Positions 14,696-48,009 of a DNA stretch of 64,000 nucleotides are shown in pieces. The number at the start of each line of letters is the position of its first letter. The stretch's first letter is position 1. The notes below the pieces were generated by a model. That model did no database searches. It saw nothing but the letters and a program-made list of their open reading frames with translations, and was not told the origin of the DNA. Origin of the DNA: Halocaridina rubra (taxonomy: Eukaryota > Arthropoda > Malacostraca > Decapoda > Atyidae); NCBI GenBank assembly GCA_037179515.1, contig JAXCGZ010003830.1, positions 1 to 64,000 on the forward strand, in the 5' to 3' direction. The translations under genes were made by a program, and so were the position numbers.

Positions 14696-15452
14696 ATTAT
14701 TATTATTATAATTATTATTATTTATTTTTTTTTTCCAGACATGTCTGTCATACTTTCTGACCTGTGACATTGAAAATTAGTAGTTACTGTTTGTGATTTT
14801 TATTTTTAAGCCAGTTTCTAGAAGAAAAGTTAATCCCACAGACTGGAAATCTGTTTTGTGCATGCAATATTGGAGTAGCAGTGGAAACTCAAATTCAGAC
14901 AACAACAATCTTGCAAAATTGGAAAATATTGACAAGATTTTGACAAGCTGTCATTATTAATGTAATTTATATATTGACCTAATCATGGGCTCTTTTTCAT
15001 TAATATACCTTACGAGCATATGAATTTTTTCTCAGAATTCTGAAGAGGTCACTTGCGTAATTTCCTAATATCAAGATGAATTTATGTGGGATGAGCTAAT
15101 TCATGTTGGATTATATATATATTCATTTATTTATCCTGGTGTAAATATAATTTTGGATTCAAGGTCTGTATTTGTGGAATACAGTATTACTTTGGGATTT
15201 GGTTATCCTGAAAGTCATGACCATTTTTTATTTAGGACATTCCTGGACTGACTGATATCAGCATCCCTCGTCGGTTGGGCCCTAAGCGTGCCTCCAAAAT
15301 CCGTAAGTTGTTCAATCTCTCAAAACAAGATGATGTTCGCCAATATGTCATTAAGCGTCCCCTTCCTGCAAAAGAGGGCAAGAAGCCCAAGACAAAGGCT
15401 CCCAAAATCCAGCGTCTCATCACCCCAGCTGTTCTCCAGGTTAGTATGCGGG

Positions 15453-15492
<40 letters not shown>

Positions 15493-15619
15493 CTTTGACT
15501 TTTTGTGGGAAGTACATACAAAGGAGGGGATTCCCAGTCTCCTCGCTCCTCCCCATTTAGTCGACTTTTACGAAACGTAGAGGAACAGGAGGAACTCTTC
15601 TTACACCGCTCCCTCAGGG

Positions 15620-15704
<85 letters not shown>

Positions 15705-16310
15705 CAGAAGACCTCCTTCATTTACTTTCTTTCAGTCAGTACTAACACTTCCATATTTCTTCTGCTACCAATCTCATCCCTTTTATTTAATCTTTACAGA
15801 ACTACACACATTCTGAGGCCCAATGACTGAGGTTCTGGTAGGAGTTCCTACAAGAACCTCGTTGTATGCCTTGAGTCTCCAGTTTAGGAATACAGTACCT
15901 TTTAAAGATTATAACTAAATGGGGTCCCATATCCATGCACAATTATTTTATACTTTTTTGTAATTTTGCAGATTTAATATGGCTGTGTACCATTTATTTT
16001 GCATTGTTGGATATAAAGAGTTAAGCATTTATTTTTTATATATTCGTTCCAGGTAATAATGATGTTTTTCCTGGATCAATCCTTTTAATAATCTTTTCAC
16101 TTGCAGCGCAAGAGACACAAGAAGGCTCTAAAGCGCCAGCGTGCTCTGAAGAATAAGGAAGAGAAGGCTGAATATGCTAAACTATTGGCTCTTCGTCAGA
16201 AGGAAGCCAAGGAGAAGAGACAACAAGAGATTCGACGCCGACGCTCTTCTATGCGTGACTCCAAGACAAGTGAAAAATCAGAGAAAACTGCTGACAAAGC
16301 TGCTAAGTAA
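8858..16310 (+). CDS. RPS6: 40S ribosomal protein S6 (five exons, complete)
   Basis: Small-subunit ribosomal protein and classic target of S6 kinase. Coding exons: 8858-8863 (only ATG AAG), 10652-10856, 11744-11889, 15236-15439 and 16107-16310. Every intron is GT-AG and the spliced frame is 254 codons plus stop, close to the 249 residues of the human protein. Landmarks: [17 protein letters not shown] at the N terminus, then [37 protein letters not shown] (exon 3), [18 protein letters not shown] (exon 4) and the basic helix of exon 5. The C terminus keeps [10 protein letters not shown], corresponding to the RRLSS phosphorylation sites. The first coding exon holds only two codons. Introns carry microsatellites and repeat fragments. 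The gene is probably controlled as a TOP mRNA. Confidence 0.98.
9005..9060 (-). repeat. Fragment of a SINE tail in RPS6 intron 1
   Basis: On the minus strand it reads aagaaacgtgccaccacg followed by ttgtttgacaatttgtaa. This nearly matches the sequence after the tRNA-like head of the SINE at 24034-24160. Only the tail is present. Confidence 0.55.
9522..9591. repeat. (TA)n microsatellite
   Basis: A pure TA array in RPS6 intron 1, directly left of a dispersed repeat copy. Confidence 0.97.
9600..10010 (+). repeat. Dispersed repeat R3 (copy 1)
   Basis: Matches 57560-57910 in the same order: gtaagtagtt, a cccaggggg...cccccctgg stem, tatttttagttaggatagta, tgtttcgtatgcctatt, ccgccagttctctagt and cgccatctattggt. 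The segment tatttttagttaggatagta occurs twice within this copy, so it contains an internal duplication. It is non-coding and of unknown class. Confidence 0.7.
11718..11743 (+). promoter_or_regulatory. Duplicated 3' splice site before RPS6 exon 3
   Basis: The exon 3 boundary cag|atcgtgtacgcc at 11741-11752 is preceded 23 bases earlier by cag|atcgtgtatgcc at 11718-11729. Using the upstream AG would add 23 bases and shift the frame. Only the downstream site gives a correct S6 protein. Confidence 0.7.
11890..15235 (+). other. RPS6 intron 3; microsatellites only
   Basis: Contains a (TA)n/(TTA)n compound array at 14640-14732. Between about 12100 and 12850 there are loosely repeated lines such as acctaacccatctcaatgg and actcactccacctcacgagg that look like old tandem copies. 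No gene is seen. Confidence 0.6.
14640..14732. repeat. (TA)n-(TTA)n microsatellite
   Basis: TA units to 14691, then imperfect TTA units and a T run. Confidence 0.96.
15457..15487. repeat. (TA)n microsatellite
   Basis: A short TA array just after the RPS6 exon 4 donor. Confidence 0.95.
15490..15880. repeat. Dispersed repeat R2 pieces around a (TA)n array
   Basis: The text agtacatacaaaggagggga with ttcccagtctcctcgctcc, then ttagtcgacttttacgaaac, belongs to the R2 family also seen near 21.1, 43.3, 51.5 and 53.0 kb. A TA array occupies 15622-15700. To its right, caatgactgaggttctggta is another R2 segment, shared with 19810-19840. Confidence 0.65.
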
Positions 16311-16315
16311 ATAAA
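16310..16315 (+). terminator. RPS6 poly(A) signal overlapping the stop codon
   Basis: AATAAA begins at the last base of the TAA stop (16308-16310). With cleavage about 10-30 bases downstream, the 3' untranslated region would be only some 20-30 bases. Very short 3' UTRs are common in ribosomal-protein genes. Confidence 0.75.
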
Positions 16316-16371
16316 TGATCTTAGTATGTTTCTGCATTTTTTTTTAACCTTATATCCTTTAGTATGTACTG

Positions 16372-16448
<77 letters not shown>
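16372..16448. repeat. (TA)n microsatellite
   Basis: A pure TA array just downstream of RPS6. Confidence 0.97.
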
Positions 16449-16450
<2 letters not shown>

Positions 16451-17386
16451 CCGTTCCTAAACCCTGTTCATGGGGTATTTTTCTCATTGAAATGCAAGTA
16501 ATTTCAGTTAAACCGTTCCTCGTCACCGTAAATATACATTTAAATTTTTTTTAGTATAAAATTGAAAAAAACTGTATTACGCCTGTAAAAGGAAATTTAC
16601 ATTAAGGATAGAAAGGAATTCTACTCTACTGAAATAAAACATACAGTACTGTATTTACCTTTGTGATTGATTGTTACTGGTACACGTGGATGGTGGAGGA
16701 CTAATCTTTTGAAGGAGAGTTCCATTCCATAAATACTTTGGCTGACTTTAGATACAGGCTGTATTTCTGGTGCTTTCTCTATGTTCACTTTTGGAAGTGG
16801 TTCTCAGGCTATAGGCAAAAGAAAGCGGTTCAGAGAATTTTCTTTTTCATTGATATATTTTGATTGTTGTTCTTGGTGTTTTTATTATTATAATATTATT
16901 TGTAGTAGTATTAGTAGCAGTAACTATAGCACATATGTGTGTGTTTATATATCAGTATTTGTCTATATATACATCTGTCGGTATCCATCTATTTTTTTTT
17001 TTTCTTAGCAGCAGCACTTATGTTCCCTAATAATTTCGGGATTAGAGAGAGAGAGTTTACATTTAAGGATTTAATATCAATTTAAGGGACGGAATTTTTA
17101 TTTTCATTGACTTTTAACTTCGTTGCAATACTAGTAGCAGTAGTGGTTGTATGCAGTGTTGGTGGAAATAGAAGCAATAACAGTACAGGCAACAATGGAA
17201 TAAGTAGTAGTAATAGGACTAGTAATCGCAGTAGCCGCATAATTTTTTAGTTATTCGATATGTAGTAGAGTAATAAAAGCACCTATCTGGAGATAAAAGT
17301 TATAATGATTGTTATTGCAGAAGTACAGAGCTTGAGAGAGAGGAAGTTGTAAAAGGTCTGATATTACGGCTTTGAGGCATTGTGTG

Positions 17387-17388
<2 letters not shown>
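16449..17388. other. Intergenic; nothing recognised
   Basis: AT-rich sequence with imperfect AGT/GTA trinucleotide stretches near 16900 and 17130-17240. There is no coding or mobile-element signal. Confidence 0.5.

Positions 17389-17433
<45 letters not shown>
17389..17433. repeat. (TA)n microsatellite
   Basis: A short TA array followed by gggagagaga. Confidence 0.95.
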
Positions 17434-17440
<7 letters not shown>

Positions 17441-17952
17441 GGGAGAGAGATTAAAATTTCAAGGTTAAGAGTGGAAAAAGGTCGAGGTCATGGAAGAGGA
17501 CTAGGGGGAAGGTGCTTGAAATTCGTGTTTTGACCTTGTTAATAATAATATCAACATTCCTTAAGGAAGGTCAGGTTTTTACCTTTTTCGTAAAAACATT
17601 CCTTACGTAATGGTTAACAGCTCGGTACACGAAAATTCTCTCTCTCTCTCTCATTTCCTCAAGAATGTTTTCAATTTTGGGAAAATTTTGACTTCATTTG
17701 AACCTTGCCTGTCACTTCACTTTAATTCCTTTGAAGGAGCCATTTTTATATGCTTAGAGGTTCCGAAAGTATTTGCTGCTACTATTAATACCTCTGCTTC
17801 TGGTGATACTAGTATTACTGCTACTACTAGTAATAATTATATTGACAATTATGATAATAGCAAATGCCATATCCCGATGCAATAATATGTAGACAAAGAA
17901 ATATATTACATATAAATAAAATACGAAAAATAGTTGCGACATAGTGATACAG

Positions 17953-17956
<4 letters not shown>

Positions 17957-18007
<51 letters not shown>
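17957..18007. repeat. (TA)n microsatellite
   Basis: A TA array touching the left edge of a tRNA-derived SINE. Confidence 0.97.
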
Positions 18008-18009
<2 letters not shown>

Positions 18010-18012
18010 GGT

Positions 18013-18206
18013 TCCGGTTCCGGTTTTACGTCACGGACTCCCTTATCAACCAAGGGCTAGGACGGTTGCCTTCTTGCGAAGGACTTGTTTTGGCAGATGT
18101 AATCCTTACGCTGAGTGCATGCCTTTGCTAACCTCAGACCGTGGCGGGGCGCGAACCCTCGACCTGACGCCTCAGAGTCGGAGACGCTACCGACTGAGCC
18201 ACGGCG

Positions 18207-18208
<2 letters not shown>
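18013..18208 (-). mobile_element. tRNA-derived SINE, family A (copy 1)
   Basis: On the minus strand the element starts agtcgccgtggctcagtcgg (pol III A-box-like) with ggttcgcgcccc about 45 bases on (B-box-like). A tRNA-unrelated body follows, containing gcatgcactcagcg and ending ccaagggttgataagggagt then cgtgacgtaaaaccgg. It is about 195 bases long, near-identical to 18765-18959 and 58894-59086, and flanked on both sides by (TA)n. It could make a pol III transcript but encodes no protein. Confidence 0.85.

Positions 18209-18211
<3 letters not shown>

Positions 18212-18276
<65 letters not shown>
18212..18276. repeat. (TA)n microsatellite
   Basis: A TA array touching the right (head) edge of the SINE. 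Confidence 0.97.
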
Positions 18277-18280
<4 letters not shown>

Positions 18281-18359
18281 TGTAAATTCATAGATAAATG
18301 CGTTCAGAAATCTATAGATGAAATAGAACTTTAACAAGTCCAGTACTATTTTTGGCCAC

Positions 18360-18545
18360 AAGAGGGACTTGAACCAGCCATTGCTGTTCGCCGTTTTATT
18401 TAGCCATTGATCATGAGGCCTATTGGAATGGTTACGGACACAGACAGATTAGGGCTGGATGCCCTTCCTAACGCCCCGAGGTGTGCCTGAACATGGCCTG
18501 CTCACTTCCCGAGTCGAGCGGTTTAACCACTGCTCAGCCGCGGTA
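18360..18545 (-). mobile_element. Degenerate tRNA-like SINE, family B
   Basis: On the minus strand it begins taccgcggctgagcagtggt, an A-box-like head. It carries gggcatccagccctaatc and ends near tggttcaagtccctcttg. It shares ggcatccagcc and a similar head with 48010-48165, so the two are probably one old family. Confidence 0.5.
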
Positions 18546-18750
18546 CTCACTAGAATCAGTCAATTTACAAATGAGAATTCCAACGACTAGTCGAGTAGAT
18601 GATAAAAAGAAAAATAGAATAAATAATTATAATATCAGGTAACAATTGAATAAATAATAATAATTAGAATAAGATGCAGCTTCTACTAGACATTCCTTTT
18701 CAGGATGAGAGTAGATTTTGAGGACGAAAAGGAAGAAAGATGAGAAAAGG

Positions 18751-18973
18751 AAAATAGGAGGGCGGTAGTCGCCGTGGCTCAAGCGGTAGCGTCTTCGACT
18801 CTGAGTCGTCAGGTCGAGGGTTCGCGCCCCGTCACGGTCTGAGGTTAGCAAGGGCATGCACTCAGGGTAACGATTACATCTGCCAAAACAAGTCCTTCGC
18901 AAGAAGGCAACCGTCCTAGCCCTTGGTTGAAAAGGGAGTCCGTGACGTAAAACCGGAACAAAATAGGAGGGCG
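18751..18973 (+). mobile_element. tRNA-derived SINE family A (copy 2) with target-site duplication
   Basis: The SINE body is 18765-18959. It is bracketed by an exact 14-base direct repeat, aaaataggagggcg, at 18751-18764 and 18960-18973. That is the target-site duplication left by LINE-assisted insertion. The A box (tggctcaagcggtag) and B box (ggttcgcgcccc) are intact. This is the best evidence that family A moves as a SINE with these exact ends, and the intact duplication suggests a fairly recent insertion. Confidence 0.9.
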
Positions 18974-19059
18974 TGAGATAACAAGTAAGATTGAGAGATG
19001 GACAGAGAGAGCTATTTTAGTTGCTGCTCTGTGCTGTTCTAATTTTTTTTTTTTTTTTT

Positions 19060-19460
19060 TTTGGTGGCTATTGAAGTTTTTGTTTTTGTGTTGTTAAAAT
19101 GTTGCCCTTAAGTGGTGTTGTTGCGTAGTTGATTTTAGTGCTGTTCTGAAGTTAGGTTTAATGCTGCACTTGATAGCTGTTGGAATTGCTGTTATGTCTT
19201 GTTTTGTGCTGATTTTGGTGTTTAGTGATGTTGAAAGCTGTGTTACTTTGTGCGGTGTTGTTAAGTGGGAATGAAGGCTGTGTCACTTGTGTTGTGCTGT
19301 TTAGTCTGGTTGAAAATTCATTTGTTTTGTACTTTTTAGTGGGGCTGAAAGCTGTCAGTTGTTTGGTGGTGTTGAAAGTTGTCAGTTGTTTTGTACTGTA
19401 TAGTGGGGTTGAAAGCTCTGTCACTTTTGTGCTGTTTATTGGGGTTGAAAGGTGTGTCAT
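19060..19460. repeat. Degenerate GT-rich minisatellite
   Basis: Imperfect units of roughly 35-40 bases, such as tagtggggttgaaagctctg and gtcacttttgtgctgtttat, repeat with many changes. The Thr/Ser-rich minus-strand frame at 19158-19472 is a by-product of the repeat. Confidence 0.6.
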
Positions 19461-19489
19461 TAGACAGGTCAAGGGATCTGAATTAGATA

Positions 19490-19630
19490 CGAAAACGAAG
19501 CCACGAGTGAGGTTGGGAGAAGCTGTAATATCAACAAAAAGGCTTTCAGAAAGATTGCGTTCATTACTAGAAAAGCAGTTAAGATTTGAGGTCGGCTTCT
19601 TTCTTAGACCTTCAGTGGTTTAGTTGTATA
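19490..19630 (+). mobile_element. Old copy of the 273-bp tRNA-like repeat
   Basis: Reads gaagccacgagtgaggttgg, then tgtaatatcaaca, gattgcgttcattact and cttcagtggtttagttgta. This parallels gccacgagtgaggttgg, attctgttcat-type and cttctgtggtgtagtggtag segments of the array at 59211-60493, in the same order. It is strongly decayed. Confidence 0.5.
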
Positions 19631-19729
19631 AGATCTCATTACAAATTACGCAAGAAGGGAAACAACTGGACCATATTGATTACATAACTATATAAAGGTC
19701 TCATATGTCTTGTATGATGGGTGGCAAAG

Positions 19730-19880
19730 TCAAAGTATACATCCAATCATATCCCTCTTTATTCTCATGTGGATGCTACTTTTTTTTTTTACTCGCTCCA
19801 CAACCATGCACATTCAGAGACCAAATTACTAAGGTTCTAGTTGGAGGTTTCCCACCATAATCCTATTGCATGCATTAACT
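19730..19880. repeat. Dispersed repeat R2 fragment
   Basis: Contains ggtggcaaagtcaaagtata and, further on, attactaaggttctagttgg, both shared with other R2 copies. Confidence 0.5.
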
Positions 19881-19889
19881 CCATGCAAG

Positions 19890-20980
19890 AAATAAATGAA
19901 AGAGTAGGTAGAGTTCCCAGTCCTATTGCTACACTACATTTTGATGACATTATTATTATTATTATCATTATCATTATTATAAGCCCAGCTGGTAAAAGAC
20001 TTGAAACCAAGTAGCTGCAGCCCGGGAAGATATTTGGTGAGGAAAAGGATAAGAAAAGATAGAAGAAAAAAAAATTCTTGAAAGGGTTCATTTAAGTACT
20101 CCAATACTGACTGTTCCACCATACAGTAATTTTAGTAATTCAGCATCAAAGTCTGCTTAATTTATCTGTGCCTAGATTAACTTACGAAGTTCCTTTGACT
20201 CGGCAACCTGGCTAGGTAACTCATTCCACAACCTAGTGGTAGCTGGAATAAAACTTCAGTACTGATTGGTATTAAATATAGCAAAAAGAAAATGTATTAC
20301 AATTGGCATTGGCTGCATTCCTGCCAGTGGATGTAGGACGGAATGAGCCACTTAGAACCCGAAGCAAAGGGTAATTTAACATTGTGACCTATTTCATACA
20401 GTAAGCGAAGCGAGCTCATCGTATGTCTGTATAAAAGTCTGTGTTTTACTCATGGATGAGAAATTGAACTGCAGCCAAGTTCTCACACTCGACATAAGAA
20501 CAACATCAATTATGGCATCAGCATAGTATATGTATTGAAGTAGTTGATTGTCTTCAGCATATTTGGGAAGTGATAATAAGATTAAGTATTAATGCTCTGA
20601 CAGGTGTATTCTTTAGACATTTGTGTCTTTAATTACTATACATTTATATCGGCTCATAATTTCATCAGTTCGATATAGGTGTTCTCTAGGATTCTCTGGT
20701 CTTGATGAATAGATAGTTTACTTATATCCGTCGAGAAGAAATAAGAAATAAACACTGAAAAAAAATTATAGTAAATGAATTTATTAAGAACAAGATAATT
20801 TTGGATTTATGTATATAATATATAATATAAAAAATAAATAAAATTATTTGTTTAAGGCTTATTACCCTGAACAGTGCTTTTATTTTTTTCTGTTCCAGAA
20901 GAGGATTATATTTATTCATTGACCTGTACGAGTAATGCATTTTGAGTCATCACATTTCTGCCTTGTCAATATATACATAA
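19890..20980. other. Intergenic; nothing recognised
   Basis: AT-rich sequence with short frames only. A run of imperfect ATT units lies at 19945-19980. Confidence 0.45.
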
Positions 20981-20984
20981 GCCA

Positions 20985-21380
20985 TATTCTTACCCCCTTC
21001 CAGGGATAATTAAAACAACCCCACCCAGGGCAGGGGGCAATAATACCTCCTCCGTGTTCCCTTGCATATCGGAAAAGTTGATGAAATGGGACGGAGTGAG
21101 GGGACTGGGAATCCCCTCCTTTGTATTTTCCACCCACAAAGAGTCAAGTGTTTTGCTTTGACTCACCAACCTCCTTATAAGGGGGATTATGGCCTTTGTA
21201 TATATAGATAGTCATTACAATACTCTGTTTCAACACCTGGGTCACAAGTGTGCAACACAAAAACAGATGGTCTTAACATCTGAGGGAGTTAGGTACCCCC
21301 ATTGTCTGTACTGTACCCAGTTTACTGTCAGGTTTTCCAGATAGATCAACTCTTGAGTCACGACTTGAAAAAAGTACAAC
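20985..21380 (-). repeat. R2 repeat overlapping the 5' flank of the cysteine-peptide gene
   Basis: On the minus strand it carries the hallmark aatacaaaggaggggattcc and the agtccctcactcc-type block. It abuts aacctccttataagggggat at 21170. The following plus-strand text, caggttttccagatagatca with aactcttgagtca, resembles the R2 copy at 51468-51503. A TATATATAG motif at 21198-21206 could serve as a core promoter, so the promoter or 5' UTR of the next gene may be repeat-derived. Confidence 0.5.
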
Positions 21381-21383
21381 GTC

Positions 21384-30432
<9,049 letters not shown>

Positions 30433-30995
30433 GATATTTCGAGAATTCTATCGCCAATATTCAAAGATTATATAACATATCTATACATTAATGAACAATA
30501 TCTTATATATAATAATTAATTAGCAATGGTTATGTATTCAGTATATTAAAAAATATCATACATTGATGGTGCAAATGGAAATGAGATAATTGTTATTCTG
30601 AATGTAAACTAGTAGTGTATTCATTATGTAAAAACATTAAAAAAGCTATTTCAAACACGAGTGTAATATACTTTTTGAATTATTTTTTCAATATTGTATG
30701 CACATAAAAATAGCAAAATTAAAATTTGAGTAAGGAATATGACGCTTTTATATTGGTTTAATATGACACTTTTATAAATTATTGATATCCAGTACACCTA
30801 TAGTTTGTTCAAAGATACCACCCAGAACACTATGAAAATACTGATTATGAAGACTATTAATACCTAGATATATAATCAAGATCATCCACTGATTGTCAAA
30901 TTGCATTCACTGTAAGTCTGTAATATAAGCGGCATTATTACATTAAAGAATATATAACAGTTACTTGTTATTTTCTTATATAATTCGTTCCTCTT

Positions 30996-30998
<3 letters not shown>
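30433..30998. other. 3' flank of the cysteine-peptide gene
   Basis: AT-rich, non-coding. No AATAAA close to the stop; ATTAAA variants at about 30545 and 30645 are the nearest candidate poly(A) signals. Confidence 0.4.

Positions 30999-30999
<1 letters not shown>

Positions 31000-31089
<90 letters not shown>
31000..31089. repeat. (GA)n microsatellite
   Basis: A pure GA run. Confidence 0.97.
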
Positions 31090-31091
<2 letters not shown>

Positions 31092-31182
31092 TTACACTTT
31101 TTAATATTTGGTATAGGAGATTAATCTGCAATGTATATGAAAATATTTAAAACTTTTAAAAAATGAGAATGTCCATTTAGCC

Positions 31183-31272
31183 ATCTTCTTCTTCTTCTTC
31201 TTCTTCTTCTTCTTCTTCTTCTTCTTCTTCTTCTTCTTCTTCTTCTTCTTCTTCTTCTTCTTCTTCTTCTTT
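31183..31272. repeat. (TTC)n microsatellite
   Basis: A pure TTC run. The poly-Lys frame on the minus strand is an artefact of it. Confidence 0.97.
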
Positions 31273-32115
31273 ATAGTATTTGGAGTCCAGTCAGTAACAT
31301 GAAACTTTGTCAAGATTCTCCCAGAGAGCTCTAAGACTAGCAGTCGTGGACTTAAATATAGAGAAGGTAATAAGACCCACCCTTGTGAAGCTAACAAGAA
31401 AAAGAATGAAATGGAATATAATAAAAAAAAAATTAGATATAATACAAATATTGAATTTAAAAAGGTAATGGTTTCTCTAGATTTAACAAGAAAAGAAAGA
31501 AATGAAAACAAGTCCCCCAGAGAAGAATGAGAATCCGGACCAAAATGGATCTAGTTGTTTCTAGTTTCCAGTCTGAACAGGTTAATCGTGGATGGAACCA
31601 AATGGAAAATCCAGAGAGTGATATTGTCAGGGAACGTGTTTAGGGGAGCAATGATAAATGGAAACAAGGTATTGTTAAATACAAGATAACGAAATATGAC
31701 TAACGATTATTAGGTAATATCAACTGAAGTATTTATGGATAAAGTAAATATCACCTATGAAGAACTGAAATATATTACGAAAAAAAGACATGTAAAGGAA
31801 ATCGATAACAATGATCTTAGCAATTGGGATAAATGAAGTACAAGAAAAGTCGAATTCATAAATTTACTCCAAATGGAAAACAATAATGAAATGTGAGGAA
31901 AAGCTATATGACAGTAGACCAGCATCATGTTTGTTTTTCTTTTTTTTTTTAGCAAGAACAAATAATTTACAACTGAACAACAGAAACAGACACACGAACG
32001 ATGATACAAAGTGTTTCATGCGCGAAAGTGTGATAATAAATGACCAAAACCATTTTATATTTGTCGCGTACAGGTTGTAACTAATTGACAGCCATAGAAC
32101 CCCCGCTCCAACACC
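31273..32115. other. Intergenic; possible old LINE text, unresolved
   Basis: Plus-strand pieces such as TEVFMDKVNITYEELKYI near 31730 look protein-like but are broken by stops. I cannot assign them to a family. Confidence 0.3.
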
Positions 32116-32235
32116 TATATATTCAGGACGAAGAGTACCTAATAGAACATATATTATTCGAAAAATATAAAAGAGAAAACACAGGGAAAATCTATATCAA
32201 TTTTGGAGAAAGAGAGAAACCAAAAGGACAGCACA

Positions 32236-32319
32236 ATGCGAACGCATTTTAAAGAGAAGCGCCGTTGTAGAGGCTGTGCTTCTCACTCTGAACCTGATTG
32301 CTGCATTGCCACTCAGTGA
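32236..32319 (+). CDS. Candidate small cysteine-containing ORF or terminal exon
   Basis: The frame MRTHFKEKRRCRGCASHSEP continues with DCC and ends at TGA 32317-32319. A basic KEKRR site precedes four cysteines, and AATAAA follows at 32340-32345. The text ctgaacct-gattgctgca (32288-32305) matches exon 3 of the cysteine-peptide gene (30362-30385) apart from a 6-base gap. The frame is open upstream to about 32140, and a possible acceptor (tattcag) ends at 32135. Other frames here are also open, so coding is uncertain. It could be a decayed paralogue or chance. Confidence 0.25.
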   Translation: MRTHFKEKRRCRGCASHSEPDCCIATQ

Positions 32320-32889
32320 GCATAATGCACGAGTTGGTAAATAAAGCAGTTATGTAGAAGCGTAGTCATCAATTACGCTGTGCTCCTTTACAAAGGTTGG
32401 AGGTTAACTTACTCTCCTCGACTTGGCCTTCCACCATATCACATGATTGGTAACTATTCTTTTAGAAAGTTCTAGTTCATGCCAAAGCTGGAGTCATATA
32501 GTTAAAACACTGACCATTACCATACTGAAACATTTCATACGTTACTTAAACATAGTTTTAAATATGTTTTTGGTCTAGTCCTTCAACCCTTATACGTGGG
32601 CTGTTTGTGGCTTGTCATACTTATTCCAGGACTGATAATTTTTTAGAAGAGGGGATTGTAATCTTATATCAACAAAGGTGTATATTTCTGACAGTTGTCT
32701 TTGTGAAATAAACGATTCTAAACTCCAATTCTGGTGCAAAAAACTCAATGTAGATTTTTTATTCCCCCCCCCCCCATATCCCTAACAATCATAGGTGGGA
32801 AGTGTTGTGAATCAGAGTTTTGGGTGGAAAAAAAAAAGTGATATGCAGCAGAAATGAAGCATAAAATCCTTTATTCCACAAAGAAAAGT

Positions 32890-33130
32890 GTCGTAAAAGC
32901 ATGTTTTTGGTGCATCCTAACCTACCTAACCGCACCTAGGGGAAGACGTCCTCCCTAGCCGGAGGCTACGTCCCTGGACCCTCTCAAGGATATTTTTCTC
33001 TAGCTGGGGATCTACGCCCCCGGACCCCCCTTAGATATGGACCCTAACAGCCGTCGAGTTCTCTAAAGGGGTTTGACAATATCCTATCAGGATCGAATAT
33101 GTGTGGCAGTGTTCACGACGAAAAGAGACT
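32890..33130. repeat. GC-richer dispersed repeat, R3-related
   Basis: catcctaacctacctaaccg is followed by two imperfect copies of an accctctcaaggatattttt and gacccccttag-like stem. It resembles, inverted, the ggttaggtaggtatttttag and cccaggggg blocks of R3. Confidence 0.4.
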
Positions 33131-34249
33131 TAGAAAAATTTTGTCAGCAAACCATAATGGCCCTTTTTTTTTAAATTCGTCCCTTCATTATTGAGAGGCG
33201 GCACCGGGTTAATAAGGGGTTCATTATTATTGCATTAATAAGATCTATTATTCTATTTATATAAATAATGCCATATTCCATCAATCCACATAACTAAAAT
33301 AATACCCCAGAACTTTTTATAGTTTAAGGAAAATGGTACTTTTTTAATATATCACCCGTCTCTTAGAAATTGAGGTTTGTTTTACATTAGTTTTTTGATG
33401 TTTTGAGTGAATCTCCACTTCAAAACCGTCGGATATTATTTCTAACCAAAGTTAACATTACGTAGCCTTTCTAAATCTAGCCTAAGCTAACAATAAGAGT
33501 AATTTTGAACAATTTTGAACGTCACATTTGTTTAAAAACATAAAAATCTTAAAATATCAAGACCTACTCAGACAGCATAAAATAGTTGCAGATCAGTCGA
33601 GTATAAATAGTAAAAAAAAAACAAGAAAATGTACACTTACAAAGTGCGTATATTTTATTATGCCCGTGTTGGTTAAGTTTCGTTTTATGCACCCTTTTCA
33701 TAGCATACCTGAGAAATCAGTGTTACCACCACCCTGATATATACCGTATTACTAGATAAGCACCCAAATTTGTCTTATTAAAGTATGTAAGGCTTCAAGT
33801 TTGGTAATCAGTGGACTTAATATAGCCCATCTGAATTGCTAACTTCACCAGAATTAATGTATTTCTAGTATTTCTTAGCTTGTCCTCCATATGTCTTTGA
33901 ATGTTAACCAATTGGCGTAACTTAAGCCACTTCTTATATCAATTCTACTTTATAGACACTTTTAGAACCTTGGTTGGTATCCAACATAGTTGACATATTG
34001 TCATATTCCTCTATATATGAGTAAAATATATCTACTTTATTTAATCCAGCTGTTTTACAGTATTTTGATATGATATTATTTATTTTATTGATTTAATCAT
34101 TGTCAACATATGCCTTGACACCTCAGTAAAGAAAAAAAAACTTTTCAGAATTGTGTGTTTTGTTCTGCGTGGTAAATGCCAGAAATCTCTCATATAAATT
34201 TGCTCTGTTGCTTCTGCCATATACCACTCATCATATTCAGCCTACATAG
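33131..34249. other. FBXL4 upstream region
   Basis: 33640-33790 (tttatgcacccttttcatag and ttaaagtatgtaaggcttc) is a dispersed repeat shared with 9345-9460. No upstream FBXL4 exon could be recognised. Confidence 0.45.
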
Positions 34250-34270
34250 CTGTTGGTATACTTGATCAGA

Positions 34271-47956
<13,686 letters not shown>

Positions 47957-48009
47957 TCTGATATGAATAATTATAATATCAAAAACTTTTTTTAATATAT
48001 TATTTCACT

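Noticed and set aside
19158..19472. Thr/Ser-rich frame on the minus strand
   Set aside because: Explained by the degenerate minisatellite.
31101..31511. Poly-Lys frame
   Set aside because: Produced by the (TTC)n microsatellite; the flanks show no motif.
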